From Hungatella sp. (GTDB lineage: Bacteria; Bacillota; Clostridia; Lachnospirales; Lachnospiraceae): a DNA stretch of 49,488 bases. The DNA is taken from positions 1 through 49,488 of the forward strand of contig JAAWHK010000008.1 in NCBI GenBank assembly GCA_022795805.1, written 5' to 3'. A model generated the notes under the pieces. The model saw only the letters and a program-made list of their open reading frames with translations. It had not been told where the DNA came from and searched no databases. Positions within the stretch are counted from its first letter, which is position 1; every line of letters begins with the position of its first letter. Shown here in pieces: positions 27,185 to 36,161 of the stretch. Made by a program: the position numbers and the translations under genes.

Positions 27185-27219
27185 GTGTATCTTCCTCCTA
27201 TATTTAATTTTAAGCATCC

Positions 27220-27247
27220 CCGGGAAGCCATCCTTGAGATGTCCCGG
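27220..27247. other. GC-rich hairpin between ftsK and fhs
   Basis: CCGGGA and CATC pair with GATG and TCCCGG around a 5-base loop, with a 3-base bulge. No T-tract follows on the minus strand, so it is not a clear terminator. It may stabilise the message or mark an RNA processing point between ftsK and fhs. Confidence 0.4.
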
Positions 27248-27266
27248 CAGCGCCTGGTTACCCTGG

Positions 27267-30200
27267 TTACTCCTGCGACAGCAGGTCCTCAAACTCCTCC
27301 GCAGTCATCAGCACCTTTCTGGGTTTGGTGCCCTCCTCCTCCCCGACCACACCGAACTCCGTCAGCTGGTCCATGATCCTGGCCGCCCGGTTAAAGCCGA
27401 TCTTGTACATCCTCTGGAGCATGCCGATGGAGGCTTTCTCCTTCTCTATGATGAATCTGCCCGCCTGCTCAAAATATTCGTCCCGGCCGCTGTTCTTCGG
27501 CGCGTCTTTGCCGTCCCCTGCGGCCGCGGGAGCCGCCATCCGGCTCTCGATGTCAGGCTGGTACTCCGTCTCCATGCCCTGGGCCACCAGAAACTCCACC
27601 ACATCCGCCACCTCCTGGTCGGACACAAACGCGCCCTGAACCCGCTGAGGCTTGGGCACGCCGGAAGGGTAGAACAGCATGTCTCCCTTTCCCAGAAGCT
27701 TCTCCGCCCCGTACATGTCGATAATGGTTCTGGAATCCACCCCGGAGGATACGGCAAAAGCGATTCGGGAGGGCACATTGGCCTTGATAAGACCCGTGAT
27801 AACGTTGACCGACGGCCTCTGGGTGGCGATCACCAGATGGATCCCCGCCGCCCTGGCCAGCTGGGCCAGACGGCAGATGGCGTCCTCCACCTCCCCCGGC
27901 GACACCATCATCAAATCCGCCAGTTCGTCGATGATAATGACGATCTGGGGCATCTTCTCGGGTTTGTCCCCGTCCTGGATGTCCTTTACGGACTCCACCT
28001 TGGCATTGTAGCCCTTTAAATTCCTCACATTGTATTTGGCAAATTTGTCGTAACGGCTCATCATCTCGGCCACCGCCCAGTTCAAAGCTCCGGACGCCTT
28101 CTTGGGATCCGTGACCACAGGAATCAAAAGGTGGGGGATACCGTTGTAGGCGCTCAGCTCCACCACCTTGGGGTCCACCATGATCAGCTTCACGTCGTCT
28201 GGGCTGGCCTTAAATATAAGGCTCATGATCAATGTGTTGATGCACACGGACTTACCGGACCCTGTGGCTCCCGCTATGAGCAGGTGGGGCATCTTGGCTA
28301 TGTCCGTGACCACCACCTGGCCGCCGATGTCCTTGCCCACGGCAAAGGCCAGGCTGGAGGACGCCCGTTTAAAGTCCTCCGACTCAAAAATCTCCCTCAG
28401 ATACACCGTGGTGTTCTCCTTATTGGGAACCTCGATGCCCACGGCCGACCTCCCCGGAATGGGAGCCTCGATGCGGATGTCCTCCGCAGCCAGGCTCAGC
28501 TTTATGTCGTCGGCCAGGCCCACGATCTTACTGACCTTCACGCCCTGTTCCGGCCGCAGCTCATACCGGGTCACGGAAGGGCCGCAGCTGATATTGGTCA
28601 CCGTGACGCCAACGCCGAAATTCTTTAAGGTCTGCTGCAGCTTGATGGCAGTCTCCTTATACTCCTGCTCGGAGAACGCCCCTGCAGGTCTGGCGCCTCT
28701 CTTCAGCAGTGTCACAGGCGGAAATTCGTACTCCTTCTTCACCGCCTCCTGCTCCTTTATCCGGGCTGCCACACCAAGGGCATCGTTCTCGTTTCTGTGC
28801 TCCTCCACCGCCTCCTGGCGCCGGGTCTCCAACTTCTTTTTGAGGGCCTCCGTGTCGTTCTCTATAATCTTGCCGGAAGCCGTCACCACCCGCTTACTCT
28901 CCTGGGGAATCTGAAAACTCTCCTGGGTTTTGTACTCCTCCGGTCTGCTCTCCTCCTGTTTTACAGGCAGCTCCCTGTCAAACACAGAGCCTCCTCCCCC
29001 GGCGGAGCGAAGCGCCGGCACAGGCTCTCCGGGAAGCTCCGGCACCCATGATGTGAGGGTGTCCGAAGCGTCAACTTCCGGAATGCTGGTGTCGGGTATG
29101 TCGGTATCGGAAACGTCCGTATCGAAAATACTCTCATCGGCGGTATACGGCTCATCCTCGTCAGGAACATAGGGACCGGCCGCGTCCAGAGTATCCCACT
29201 CCTCATCAAGGATCGCCGCGTCCGCTTCCTCCTGCCATGCATCCATCAGGGCCGCGCGGGCCGTCATCACGTCGCTGTCGTCAAAGGGCGCGTCGTCCTC
29301 CCGGTCGGAATAATCGCCGGGCAGGGAGATCTTCCCGGTGAAAACATCCTCCCGGTTCCGGGCAGGCATATCCCTGGAAGCCGTCTCCGGAACGGCCTTT
29401 CTGACCCGGCCGCGGCCGTACTCCCCGTCGTCGTATCCCCCGTCCTCACCGCGGTATTCCCCGCCGTACTCATCGTCGTATTCTTCCCCGTCATCGTACT
29501 CCCGGCCTCTGTCGTCAGGACGCTTTCGCCTGCCGGCCCGGCCCCTGTGGTCATAGTACTCCCCGTCGTCACCGTACCCATCGCCTCCGTGCCGGTCTTC
29601 ATCCCCGAAATACTCCTGACCGCCGTACCGGCCGTCCTCACCGTACTCCTCCTCATACCCGCCGGACTGTCCGTCATAGGCTTCGTACTCGTCATATGCT
29701 TCGTATCCGCCGTACTCTTCGTCTTCGTATCCGTCGTCCCCACGGCCGTTAAGCTTCGTGGCGTTTAAGTTCACGCCCCTGACCCGCTGTTCTTCTCTCA
29801 GACGTGCTTTCTCCTCCTTCTGGCGAAGCCGCTCCTCCTTCCGCTCCTCATGGAGCACCCGGCGGCGGTCCGCATCCTCCCTGGCGTACTTATATGCCCT
29901 GTCTCCGCCTCTCTTCACCACGGCTACCAGGGATTTCTCCGTCACACACACACAGCAGATGACGAACACCACCAGAAGGATCAGGTAGGTTCCCACCACC
30001 CCCAGCACGGACCCGAGCCCCTGGGCCAGGGCTCCGCCTATGAGGCCTCCTCCCAGACCGTTCTCCGCGGACCGGATAAAGGCGTCCATGATCTTCTGCC
30101 CCTCCTTGTATCCGCCGCCGAACACCATCTCTGCCAGCCCGCACAGCGTCAGGGTCCCCCCTATGGCCGCGGCCATCTTCAGCGCCGCGATGGGATTGCC

Positions 30201-30491
30201 CTGGTTGGACATGCCGAAACACGTTCCCACAAATAAAAGAACAGGTGCAAGAAAACCGATCATTCCAAAGATCCCCAGCTGCACCTTCCGCAGGTAATCC
30301 CCTGCCACTCCACATAGATGAAAATTGCTTAAAAATAACAGGACCGCCAGAGCAAAGGAGGCGATGAGAATCACTTCCCCCCGCATAAATCCGGTATCCG
30401 CCTCCTGCCTGCGCGTCTGCGTCTGTTTTTTTGATTTTGACGGCGACTTCTTCTTTGTCCCCGTCCTGCTGCCTTTTGCCGTACCAGCCAC
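27267..30491 (-). CDS. FtsK/SpoIIIE-type DNA translocase
   Basis: This membrane ATPase pumps chromosomal DNA through the division septum or into the forespore. From GTG 30491 it is 1074 residues: basic tail, four membrane helices (about residues 45-190), coiled-coil segment, an unusual Tyr/Gly/Asp/Glu-rich linker (about 245-390), further acidic linker, then the motor with P-loop GATGSGKS (about 740), Walker [13 protein letters not shown] (about 850) and the C-terminal winged-helix gamma domain ([15 protein letters not shown]) that reads DNA orientation sites. The frame is open to ATG 30569, but that codon lies inside a promoter (TTGCAA, 17, TATACT), so it cannot be the start; GTG 30491 has AAGGAGG 11 bases upstream. 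Location near tepA matches Bacillus spoIIIE. Confidence 0.93.
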   Translation of the reverse strand: MAGTAKGSRTGTKKKSPSKSKKQTQTRRQEADTGFMRGEVILIASFALAVLLFLSNFHLCGVAGDYLRKVQLGIFGMIGFLAPVLLFVGTCFGMSNQGNPIAALKMAAAIGGTLTLCGLAEMVFGGGYKEGQKIMDAFIRSAENGLGGGLIGGALAQGLGSVLGVVGTYLILLVVFVICCVCVTEKSLVAVVKRGGDRAYKYAREDADRRRVLHEERKEERLRQKEEKARLREEQRVRGVNLNATKLNGRGDDGYEDEEYGGYEAYDEYEAYDGQSGGYEEEYGEDGRYGGQEYFGDEDRHGGDGYGDDGEYYDHRGRAGRRKRPDDRGREYDDGEEYDDEYGGEYRGEDGGYDDGEYGRGRVRKAVPETASRDMPARNREDVFTGKISLPGDYSDREDDAPFDDSDVMTARAALMDAWQEEADAAILDEEWDTLDAAGPYVPDEDEPYTADESIFDTDVSDTDIPDTSIPEVDASDTLTSWVPELPGEPVPALRSAGGGGSVFDRELPVKQEESRPEEYKTQESFQIPQESKRVVTASGKIIENDTEALKKKLETRRQEAVEEHRNENDALGVAARIKEQEAVKKEYEFPPVTLLKRGARPAGAFSEQEYKETAIKLQQTLKNFGVGVTVTNISCGPSVTRYELRPEQGVKVSKIVGLADDIKLSLAAEDIRIEAPIPGRSAVGIEVPNKENTTVYLREIFESEDFKRASSSLAFAVGKDIGGQVVVTDIAKMPHLLIAGATGSGKSVCINTLIMSLIFKASPDDVKLIMVDPKVVELSAYNGIPHLLIPVVTDPKKASGALNWAVAEMMSRYDKFAKYNVRNLKGYNAKVESVKDIQDGDKPEKMPQIVIIIDELADLMMVSPGEVEDAICRLAQLARAAGIHLVIATQRPSVNVITGLIKANVPSRIAFAVSSGVDSRTIIDMYGAEKLLGKGDMLFYPSGVPKPQRVQGAFVSDQEVADVVEFLVAQGMETEYQPDIESRMAAPAAAGDGKDAPKNSGRDEYFEQAGRFIIEKEKASIGMLQRMYKIGFNRAARIMDQLTEFGVVGEEEGTKPRKVLMTAEEFEDLLSQE

Positions 30492-30560
30492 CAGTTTCCG
30501 TGCCTCCTTGTCAGATGTAAACAGGACGCAAAAATCCGCCCTGCTTTTCCCACTTAGGAT

Positions 30561-30589
30561 AGTATACATAAAAACGGTTGAAATTGCAA
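30561..30589 (-). promoter_or_regulatory. Promoter of the ftsK gene
   Basis: TTGCAA (30584-30589) and TATACT (30561-30566) on the minus strand are 17 bases apart. The start point near 30554 lies downstream of the annotatable ATG at 30569, forcing use of the GTG at 30491 or a nearby codon. Confidence 0.75.
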
Positions 30590-30663
30590 GGAGTTGCTCT
30601 TTAAACTCAGGACGGACCCACTATTACAGTTACATCACTTCTAATAAGGTATCCCGATCTTTA

Positions 30664-31878
30664 TCAGATATATTTCACGGGCACCATCTTATTCTTTTCG
30701 TCCAGCGGTATGACCGAAGGACTCATACAGATGACCGCCCCCTCCCCGGCCTCCTCCGGCAGACTACTCAATACTCCGAAATGTCTCAATGCTCCTCTTC
30801 CCGGATCTCCGCTTTTTTTAATCTCAACAGGATAGACTTTCCCGTTATCGAGAATCATAAGATCAATCTCCCTGCCGTTATTGTCTCGATAGTAGCACAG
30901 CCGGCTCCTCACATCAATCCCCTGATTCACATAGCCCTTTATAATTTCAGACATCACATAATTCTCGAACATAGCTCCTGCCATAGCGGATAGTTCCAGG
31001 GATCTGGGATTATTCCACAATGTCAGATAGCAGACCAATCCCGTATCCATAAAATACAGCTTAGGCCGTTTGATAATCCTTTTTATGGTGTTTCCCGAAT
31101 ACGGCGGAAGCAGATATACCAACCCGGAGGACACCAGCACCGACAGCCATCCGTCCGCTGTCTTTCGATCGATCTCCACGTCCTTTCCCATATCCGCCAG
31201 ATTTACCTCCTGCCCAATCCTGGCTGCGGCACATGACAGGAATTTCAAAAATTTACTTTCGTCCTTCACCGATGCCAAATCCCTTATATCCCGCTCCAGA
31301 TAGGTCTGCAGATACGCTCCGAAATAATCCTCGGGCAGCAGCAATCTGTCCGTGATCATCCTTGGCATGCCGCCTCTGTATAATTTTTCAAATATATCCG
31401 TGATTGTATCTTCCGACTCTCCCGCCTCCACCTCATACGGCCGAAACGGTTTGGACTCTCTCCCCTCGATTTCCGCCCGAGACAGGGAATACATGGACAG
31501 AATCCCCACCCTTCCCGCCAGCGACTCGCTGACATTTTTCATCATATGAAACATCTGGGAACCGGTCAGATAATACATCCCATTTTTCTGTTCCTTATCT
31601 GTCCGTATCTTTATATATGGAAGTAACTCCGTGGCATACTGAATTTCATCAATGATAACCGGCGTCTTATATTGCTGCAAAAACAATTCCGGATCTTCCT
31701 TGGCAAGAATCCTGATTCTGGGGTAATCCAGCGTAACATATGTGATCTCTCTGTTTTTTTCTTTCCATTGATTTAACAAAGTCGTCTTGCCCACCTGCCG
31801 TGCACCGCAGATCATCACAACCGGAAAATGCTGTGATAAATACTCCAGTTTTGTTTCCATTGTGCGGGTGATATACAT
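30664..31878 (-). CDS. AAA ATPase with DUF4143 C-terminal nuclease-like domain
   Basis: This is a member of the large ATPase family (AAA_14 plus DUF4143) with unknown biological role, often found in accessory gene sets. The 404-residue protein has a P-loop GARQVGKTTLLNQW (about 25-38), Walker B region PVIIDEIQYATELLPYIK (about 73-90), a linker and DUF4143 winged-helix part (FGAYLQTYLERDIRDLASV), then a PD-(D/E)XK-like end with EIDLMILDNGKVYPVEIKKSG. Start ATG 31878 has a strong AAAGGAGG site and a consensus promoter upstream. It stands alone in its message, with a different flank on each side, and its product may be a mobile accessory gene. Confidence 0.88.
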   Translation of the reverse strand: MYITRTMETKLEYLSQHFPVVMICGARQVGKTTLLNQWKEKNREITYVTLDYPRIRILAKEDPELFLQQYKTPVIIDEIQYATELLPYIKIRTDKEQKNGMYYLTGSQMFHMMKNVSESLAGRVGILSMYSLSRAEIEGRESKPFRPYEVEAGESEDTITDIFEKLYRGGMPRMITDRLLLPEDYFGAYLQTYLERDIRDLASVKDESKFLKFLSCAAARIGQEVNLADMGKDVEIDRKTADGWLSVLVSSGLVYLLPPYSGNTIKRIIKRPKLYFMDTGLVCYLTLWNNPRSLELSAMAGAMFENYVMSEIIKGYVNQGIDVRSRLCYYRDNNGREIDLMILDNGKVYPVEIKKSGDPGRGALRHFGVLSSLPEEAGEGAVICMSPSVIPLDEKNKMVPVKYI

Positions 31879-31925
31879 GCCAAACCTCCTTTTTATACAA
31901 ATAGGGTTTTACGATCCTTTTTTGT

Positions 31926-31954
31926 ATTATATCTGTCTTTTCTGTTTTCGTCAA
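31926..31954 (-). promoter_or_regulatory. Promoter of the DUF4143 ATPase gene
   Basis: TTGACG (31949-31954) and a perfect TATAAT (31926-31931) are 17 bases apart on the minus strand, with a leader of about 40 bases to ATG 31878. Confidence 0.8.
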
Positions 31955-32039
31955 TACATCTGGGCATTTGCCAAATACTTATACGTACCCACAGGATACC
32001 TGGCTCATTATTCACAGCAATTAAAGGATTAAGCCCCCC

Positions 32040-33671
32040 TTATTTTCTCCCCGTCTCCACCGCAGTCCGGTTCAAAAACCGGTCGTAGGCGGCCACCGTG
32101 ATCTCATGCTCCCCCAGAGACAGCCCCGGCACGGTCAGGCGGATGCTTCCTTTCTCCCCCTCCTCCTCCACAGCCCGGGATACCTGAAACAGCCCGTCTA
32201 TGTACACCTCCAGTTTCACCGCCTCTTTCCCCGTCTCATAGGCTATGGACAGGCTGTCCCCGTCCACAGTCACATGGGCGTCCAACGTGGGGCCTTCCTC
32301 TGTTTTCACGGGGCTTCCGCCCAGGTTCTCCCTGTATATGGAAAAGGGCTTTCTCACCTCGTCGGCAAAGCTCCCTCTCACCCGGATATCCGCCGTGTCC
32401 CCCGCGCCGTCCTTCTCCCTGAACATGTTCAAATACCCCACGCTTTCCGGGTCCCATCCCATGATAAGACAGCACACCGTGTCAACCGCCACCGCGTCCT
32501 TCCCCGCAAGCACCAGGCGCATGTTCATCTTGTCCGTATTTTTCCGCTCCCCGGACATGGGCACCGGGCCGCTCTGAAATCCCTGAAGGCCGTCCACAAC
32601 CACGTAGTTCACAGGCTTTGCCTTATAGTAATCGTAAATCCATTTATCCAGCTCCCCGTCCACGATCTTGTGGGAAACCATCTTCTGCTTGCTGGGCGTG
32701 TCCGGCCCCATGCCGTAGAGATTGCCGGGAGGGGTACCGATGCTCACGTTCTTGATCCCCGCCGTCACCACCACCCCGGAAGAAGTCTTTAATGCCGGGA
32801 TGCTGATGATCACGTCCGCCTCGTAGAGAATCCTGTTAAAGTAGTAGGATTTGTGGAGAAGCCCCTCCGGCAGATCCACCTTTACCACCTCATCCGCCTC
32901 AAAGTCCTGCCAGGCCCCGCAGTCCTCCTCCAGACAGATAAAGCCGTCGACGCCCTCCATATACTTGTCCGTGTAGTGGAAGTACTCCATCACGTCCCTG
33001 GTGGGGCCTGTGGCGGAGCCTTCCATGATATACACGTTCCCGTCCGGGTTCAGCTCCCTGACCATCTTGAGTACCGCCTTTGTCACTCTCCAGTCCACGG
33101 TGACCCCGTTCACCTCCCTGTCCAGCTTCTCACCTGTGGAGTCCACGATCATCTGCACCAGGTTGGGTTTCAGCACCACGGTCTGCCCGTTTTTCACCAC
33201 CGTATCCAGGTCCGCTGCCGCCTCCCTGACCATGGCCTCGATCTCCGCCTCCGTGATCTGGGAGGCCTCCTCTTTCTCCGACCGGACGATGGAAACCGTG
33301 GAGCCGTCAAATTCCGCTTCCCGCACGGAGTTCTGGCTCAGAATCACGCTGGCCGGTTTGCCTCCATTGCCCTGAGCCACGGCAGCATCCCATGTCTCCC
33401 CGCCGCCATAGCCCGTCCCTTCATCCCCGAAGGTGTCCGGGGTTTCCTCCGTTTCTCGTTCCTCCCCGCCGGTTTTGTCGGAGGAAGCCGTCTCCATATC
33501 TTCCCCCGACAAAATTGATTCCCCGTATTCCGGCATCCTGCCGGTATCACTTTCCCTCTCGCTTTCGCTCTCCATCCCCAGACTTCCTGCGTCCTCCAAG
33601 AGTCCCTGCTGGCGCTGGCATCCGTTCAGCAGCGCCACCGGCATCGCCATATAGATCCATATTTTTTTCAT
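32040..33671 (-). CDS. DUF362 lipoprotein
   Basis: The 543-residue product begins with a short signal ending in a lipobox (LLNGC, Cys18), then a Ser/Glu/Gly-rich linker of about 100 residues, so it is expected to be anchored on the outer surface. The main domain (about 145-430) is DUF362: GQTVVLKPNLVQM, then the ALKTSSGVVVTAGIKNVSIG part and DAVAVDTVCCLIMGWDP. DUF362 is often joined to a ferredoxin domain; none is visible here. The C-terminal 100 residues look like a beta-sandwich (GEHEITVAAYDRFLN). Start ATG 33671 has AGGAGG at 5 bases. Function is unknown. Confidence 0.87.
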   Translation of the reverse strand: MKKIWIYMAMPVALLNGCQRQQGLLEDAGSLGMESESERESDTGRMPEYGESILSGEDMETASSDKTGGEERETEETPDTFGDEGTGYGGGETWDAAVAQGNGGKPASVILSQNSVREAEFDGSTVSIVRSEKEEASQITEAEIEAMVREAAADLDTVVKNGQTVVLKPNLVQMIVDSTGEKLDREVNGVTVDWRVTKAVLKMVRELNPDGNVYIMEGSATGPTRDVMEYFHYTDKYMEGVDGFICLEEDCGAWQDFEADEVVKVDLPEGLLHKSYYFNRILYEADVIISIPALKTSSGVVVTAGIKNVSIGTPPGNLYGMGPDTPSKQKMVSHKIVDGELDKWIYDYYKAKPVNYVVVDGLQGFQSGPVPMSGERKNTDKMNMRLVLAGKDAVAVDTVCCLIMGWDPESVGYLNMFREKDGAGDTADIRVRGSFADEVRKPFSIYRENLGGSPVKTEEGPTLDAHVTVDGDSLSIAYETGKEAVKLEVYIDGLFQVSRAVEEEGEKGSIRLTVPGLSLGEHEITVAAYDRFLNRTAVETGRK

Positions 33672-33879
33672 CAGCCCATCCTCCTGCTGTATCGTTCCCC
33701 CAAAGCGGAATCACGTTCTGCTCCGGAGAGACTTATATATACCAGTCTATCACAGTTTCCTTTGGCTGACCATATCCGGATTTGCAGCTTGAACGGTGTG
33801 CCCCAGTTCTCTTTTCCTTTCACTTTTCTTATTTACACCCTTTTCTATTTTATAAACAACTATTTTTCAATACAAAAAA

Positions 33880-33912
33880 GGAGCTGCTGCACGATTTTTA
33901 GTGCAACAGCCC
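33880..33912 (-). terminator. Rho-independent terminator downstream of the Rpn remnant
   Basis: On the minus strand GGGGCTGTTGCAC and GTGCAGCAGCTCC make a hairpin with a 7-base loop, followed by TTTTTTG. It ends transcription coming from the tepA and Rpn region before the DUF362 gene. Confidence 0.8.
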
Positions 33913-33963
33913 CGTGTCTGTCATGCCTGCAGGGTGACCATCTCCTTTTCTTGGGATGTCTGG

Positions 33964-34284
33964 TCATTTTCCACGAGCCATCTCGGCATATTGTGCTGCT
34001 TTTTCAAGTGAGAGTTCCCCTGCCTTAACCAGATTTCTTAATAATTCGTCGTATCCTTCCTTGCGGCCCTCCTTGCGGCCCTCCTGCTTTTTCTCATACC
34101 CAAACTGCTCCACGGCCTTTTCCTGATCAAACAAAGCCATCATGATGCTGACCACCTCCTTTTCATGGGCTGACAAATATTCCCTTAATACGCCTCTATC
34201 CTTGCAGATACGGATCGTTTCCCGCTCCAGCCTTTCTGTTCGAAAGATCCCTCTACGCCTTCTTCTCTTCCTTCTCCCTCTCAT
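33964..34284 (-). pseudogene. C-terminal remnant of an Rpn/PD-(D/E)XK recombination-promoting nuclease
   Basis: Only the tail of an Rpn-family (COG5464, PDDEXK_2) nuclease is present: ETIRICKDRGVLREYL, HEKEVVSIMMALFDQE and the repeated GRKEGRKEG segment, then LSLEKAAQYAEMA. The nuclease core with its Asp and Lys residues is missing. The first 10 codons (RGRRKRRRRR) are antisense-like read-through of the tepA end, not family sequence. The fused edge is near 34253, where the tepA stop lies. Two tandem 12-base units (34059-34082) encode the GRKE repeat. I see no ribosome site that would give the fragment a life of its own. Confidence 0.7.
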
Positions 34285-34978
34285 CTATAAGCCGGTGCAG
34301 CTTTAAAAACGCCTCCCGGATGCCTCCGGTCTCGTCGATAAGCCCCTGCTCCACGGCCTCACTGCCCACCAGCACCGTACCCAGATCCCTGGTGAGCATC
34401 TTCGTGTTGAGCATCAGCGCCTTCACCTGGTCGTAGCTGATGGACGCATGGCCGGACACGAAACTTATGATCCGGTCCTGGATCATCTCAAAATACTCGT
34501 ACGTCTGGGAGGCCCCTATGACCATGCCGGTCATGCGCACCGGGTGCACCATCATGGTCCCTGTGGGCACGATGAAGGAGTAGTCCGTGGAGACCGCCAG
34601 CGGAACCCCAATGGAGTGGCTGCCCCCCAGCACCAGGGAGACCGTGGGCATGGACAGGGAGGCAATCATCTCCGCTATGGCAAGCCCCGCATCCACGTCC
34701 CCGCCGGAAGTGTTCAGAAGCACAAGCATGCCCTTTACCTCGTCGTTGTCTTCCAGGGAGGCCAGCTGAGGCAGCACATGATCGTACTTGGTGGTCTTGC
34801 TGCTCCCCGGGGCATTTTCATGGCCCTCCACCTCCCCGATGATGGACAGAAGATGGATCTTTCTCCTCTTCTGATTCTCCTCCAGCGTCAGCTGGCCATA
34901 TTCTTCGATCTTCTGATCCTGCTTCTCCTCGATCTCCTTCTCCGTGTTTTTCTGATCCTGGCTGGAATTCTGATTCAT
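34253..34978 (-). CDS. tepA: ClpP-like translocation-enhancing protease (TepA type)
   Basis: TepA is a ClpP-fold serine peptidase without a dedicated chaperone; the Bacillus protein helps secretion and spore development. From ATG 34978 the product is 241 residues. A charged, disordered N-terminus (1-40) is followed by the ClpP core with NTSGGDVDAGLAIAEMIA (about 89-106), nucleophile Ser122 in GGSHSIGVPLA and catalytic His145 in MMVHPVRMTG. The open frame extends to 35029, but the ATG at 34978 has AAAGGAG at 10 bases. Nearness to an FtsK/SpoIIIE gene is also seen in Bacillus, where tepA and spoIIIE are neighbours. The stop meets the Rpn remnant. Confidence 0.88.
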   Translation of the reverse strand: MNQNSSQDQKNTEKEIEEKQDQKIEEYGQLTLEENQKRRKIHLLSIIGEVEGHENAPGSSKTTKYDHVLPQLASLEDNDEVKGMLVLLNTSGGDVDAGLAIAEMIASLSMPTVSLVLGGSHSIGVPLAVSTDYSFIVPTGTMMVHPVRMTGMVIGASQTYEYFEMIQDRIISFVSGHASISYDQVKALMLNTKMLTRDLGTVLVGSEAVEQGLIDETGGIREAFLKLHRLIDEREKEEKKA

Positions 34979-35074
34979 AATTTTGCGCTCCTTTGCAGAC
35001 GCTGCCCATCCCTTTTTGCGGGTCTTCAAAAGCAGCCGTATTTTTCTCTTTAGTCTGCATCAGAACCGATTTTT

Positions 35075-35635
35075 TTATTCAGAACCCTTTTTTCTTTGCT
35101 CCCTTCTCATCAGTTTCCGCATGTAAGCGAAGGTCGTCCTCTCCCCCTTTTCGGCCAGCATCCCAAGAAGCCTCTCCAGAAGTGCTCTGGTCTCCGGGTG
35201 AATCACAATGAACCCTTTTTCCCTCTCATAGTACTCCAGAGCGCTCCGGTTCGTGTAATCCTTCCCTTTGTACACCCTGCAGGCGGCGATCCGGTCCATG
35301 ACCATCTCAACCACATACTTCAGAGGCATCTTATGCCCCACCAGACCTTCCTCCTTGTTGAGGGAAAAATCAATCCAGTACTCGAAATGGTGTTTGTTCC
35401 TCCCCTTGTGGTGCAGCCATGCTTTGGAGAAGCCGCAGGCCTCCCTCTCCGCCGCGTTGGGGCTTCGGGTGCCCTGGTAGTACCGGACTCCGGTCCAGAA
35501 TTCCTCCCGGCTGTACTTTGACAGATCGTGGAGAAGACCCTGCCGGTACAGGCCTACCCGAAAGCAGTTTTTCATAACCAGAATCTTATGTTCCGTTATG
35601 GTCTTAAAATGACTCCAAACATTTGTGGGACTCAT
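35075..35635 (-). CDS. DUF5662 family protein
   Basis: A conserved family of unknown role. From ATG 35635 (AGGAGG, 6 bases upstream) the product is 186 residues, soluble and basic. It has two clusters of likely metal ligands: LLHDLSKYSREEFW (HD-like pair, near residue 36-49) and WLHHKGRNKHHFEYWIDF (near 75-92), which resemble a small metal-dependent hydrolase or HD-like fold, although that is inference. The frame is open to 35707, but that part lies in the divergent cspA promoter region. It lies 96 bases before tepA and probably has its own start of transcription between 35640 and 35700. Confidence 0.85.
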   Translation of the reverse strand: MSPTNVWSHFKTITEHKILVMKNCFRVGLYRQGLLHDLSKYSREEFWTGVRYYQGTRSPNAAEREACGFSKAWLHHKGRNKHHFEYWIDFSLNKEEGLVGHKMPLKYVVEMVMDRIAACRVYKGKDYTNRSALEYYEREKGFIVIHPETRALLERLLGMLAEKGERTTFAYMRKLMRREQRKKGSE

Positions 35636-35700
35636 ATTCAGCCTCCTTAAATATAACAGGTTTACAGCGGTATTTATGTGGTATTTATGCGAAAAAGCAT

Positions 35701-35729
35701 TTGACATGCCCCATTTATTATGCTATTCT
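35701..35729 (+). promoter_or_regulatory. Promoter of cspA
   Basis: A perfect TTGACA (35701-35706) and an extended TGC-TATTCT -10 (TATTCT at 35724-35729) are 17 bases apart. The start point near 35736 gives a leader of about 59 bases, suitable for cold-shock control of RNA folding. Confidence 0.85.
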
Positions 35730-35794
35730 TAGTAAAGTTGCAATAACTTTGTGACAATAACTATTTTTATATCTAACTTGGAGGTATTAGCATC

Positions 35795-35995
35795 ATGAGC
35801 AAGGGTACAGTTAAGTGGTTCAACAATCAGAAAGGATACGGCTTCATCTGTGATGAGGAAGGCAACGATGTATTTGTACATTACTCCGGCCTTAACATGG
35901 ACGGTTACAAGTCCCTGGACGAAGGCGCTGCCGTAGAGTTCGACGTGATTGAAGGCGCTAAAGGACCACAGGCAACAAATGTGACAAAATTATAA
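35795..35995 (+). CDS. cspA: Cold-shock protein
   Basis: Small RNA-binding OB-fold protein (66 residues) that keeps mRNA unfolded. It begins [18 protein letters not shown] with the RNP1 motif KGYGFI (13-18 region) and RNP2 VFVHY, and ends with the usual GPQATNV. ATG 35795 follows GGAGG by 11 bases. It is transcribed alone from the strong promoter at 35701 and ended by the hairpin at 36085. The letter of the csp paralogue cannot be told. Confidence 0.97.
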   Translation: MSKGTVKWFNNQKGYGFICDEEGNDVFVHYSGLNMDGYKSLDEGAAVEFDVIEGAKGPQATNVTKL

Positions 35996-36084
35996 TCATC
36001 TAGTTTTCAGTGTACCTTTTTCATTCTATATATAATTTATTTATGTAAGAAGAGAGTAAAGCAGTATACGTCCTATGTGATTAA

Positions 36085-36120
36085 AGCAAAAACGCATCGT
36101 TGATGCGTTTTTTGCTTTTT
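36085..36120. terminator. Terminator of cspA, possibly bidirectional
   Basis: AGCAAAAACGCATC and GATGCGTTTTTTGCT pair around a 2-3 base loop and run into TTTTTTC on the plus strand. On the other strand the A-tract could also end hslO, which stops at 36162. Confidence 0.88.
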
Positions 36121-36161
36121 TCTTTTTCACCCGGCCGCCCTCTCTCACCCGGACGGTGTCC

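Noticed and set aside
29267-29743. 158-codon Thr/Gly-rich repeat frame on the minus strand
   Set aside because: It is another frame of the low-complexity linker in the ftsK gene, not a separate gene.
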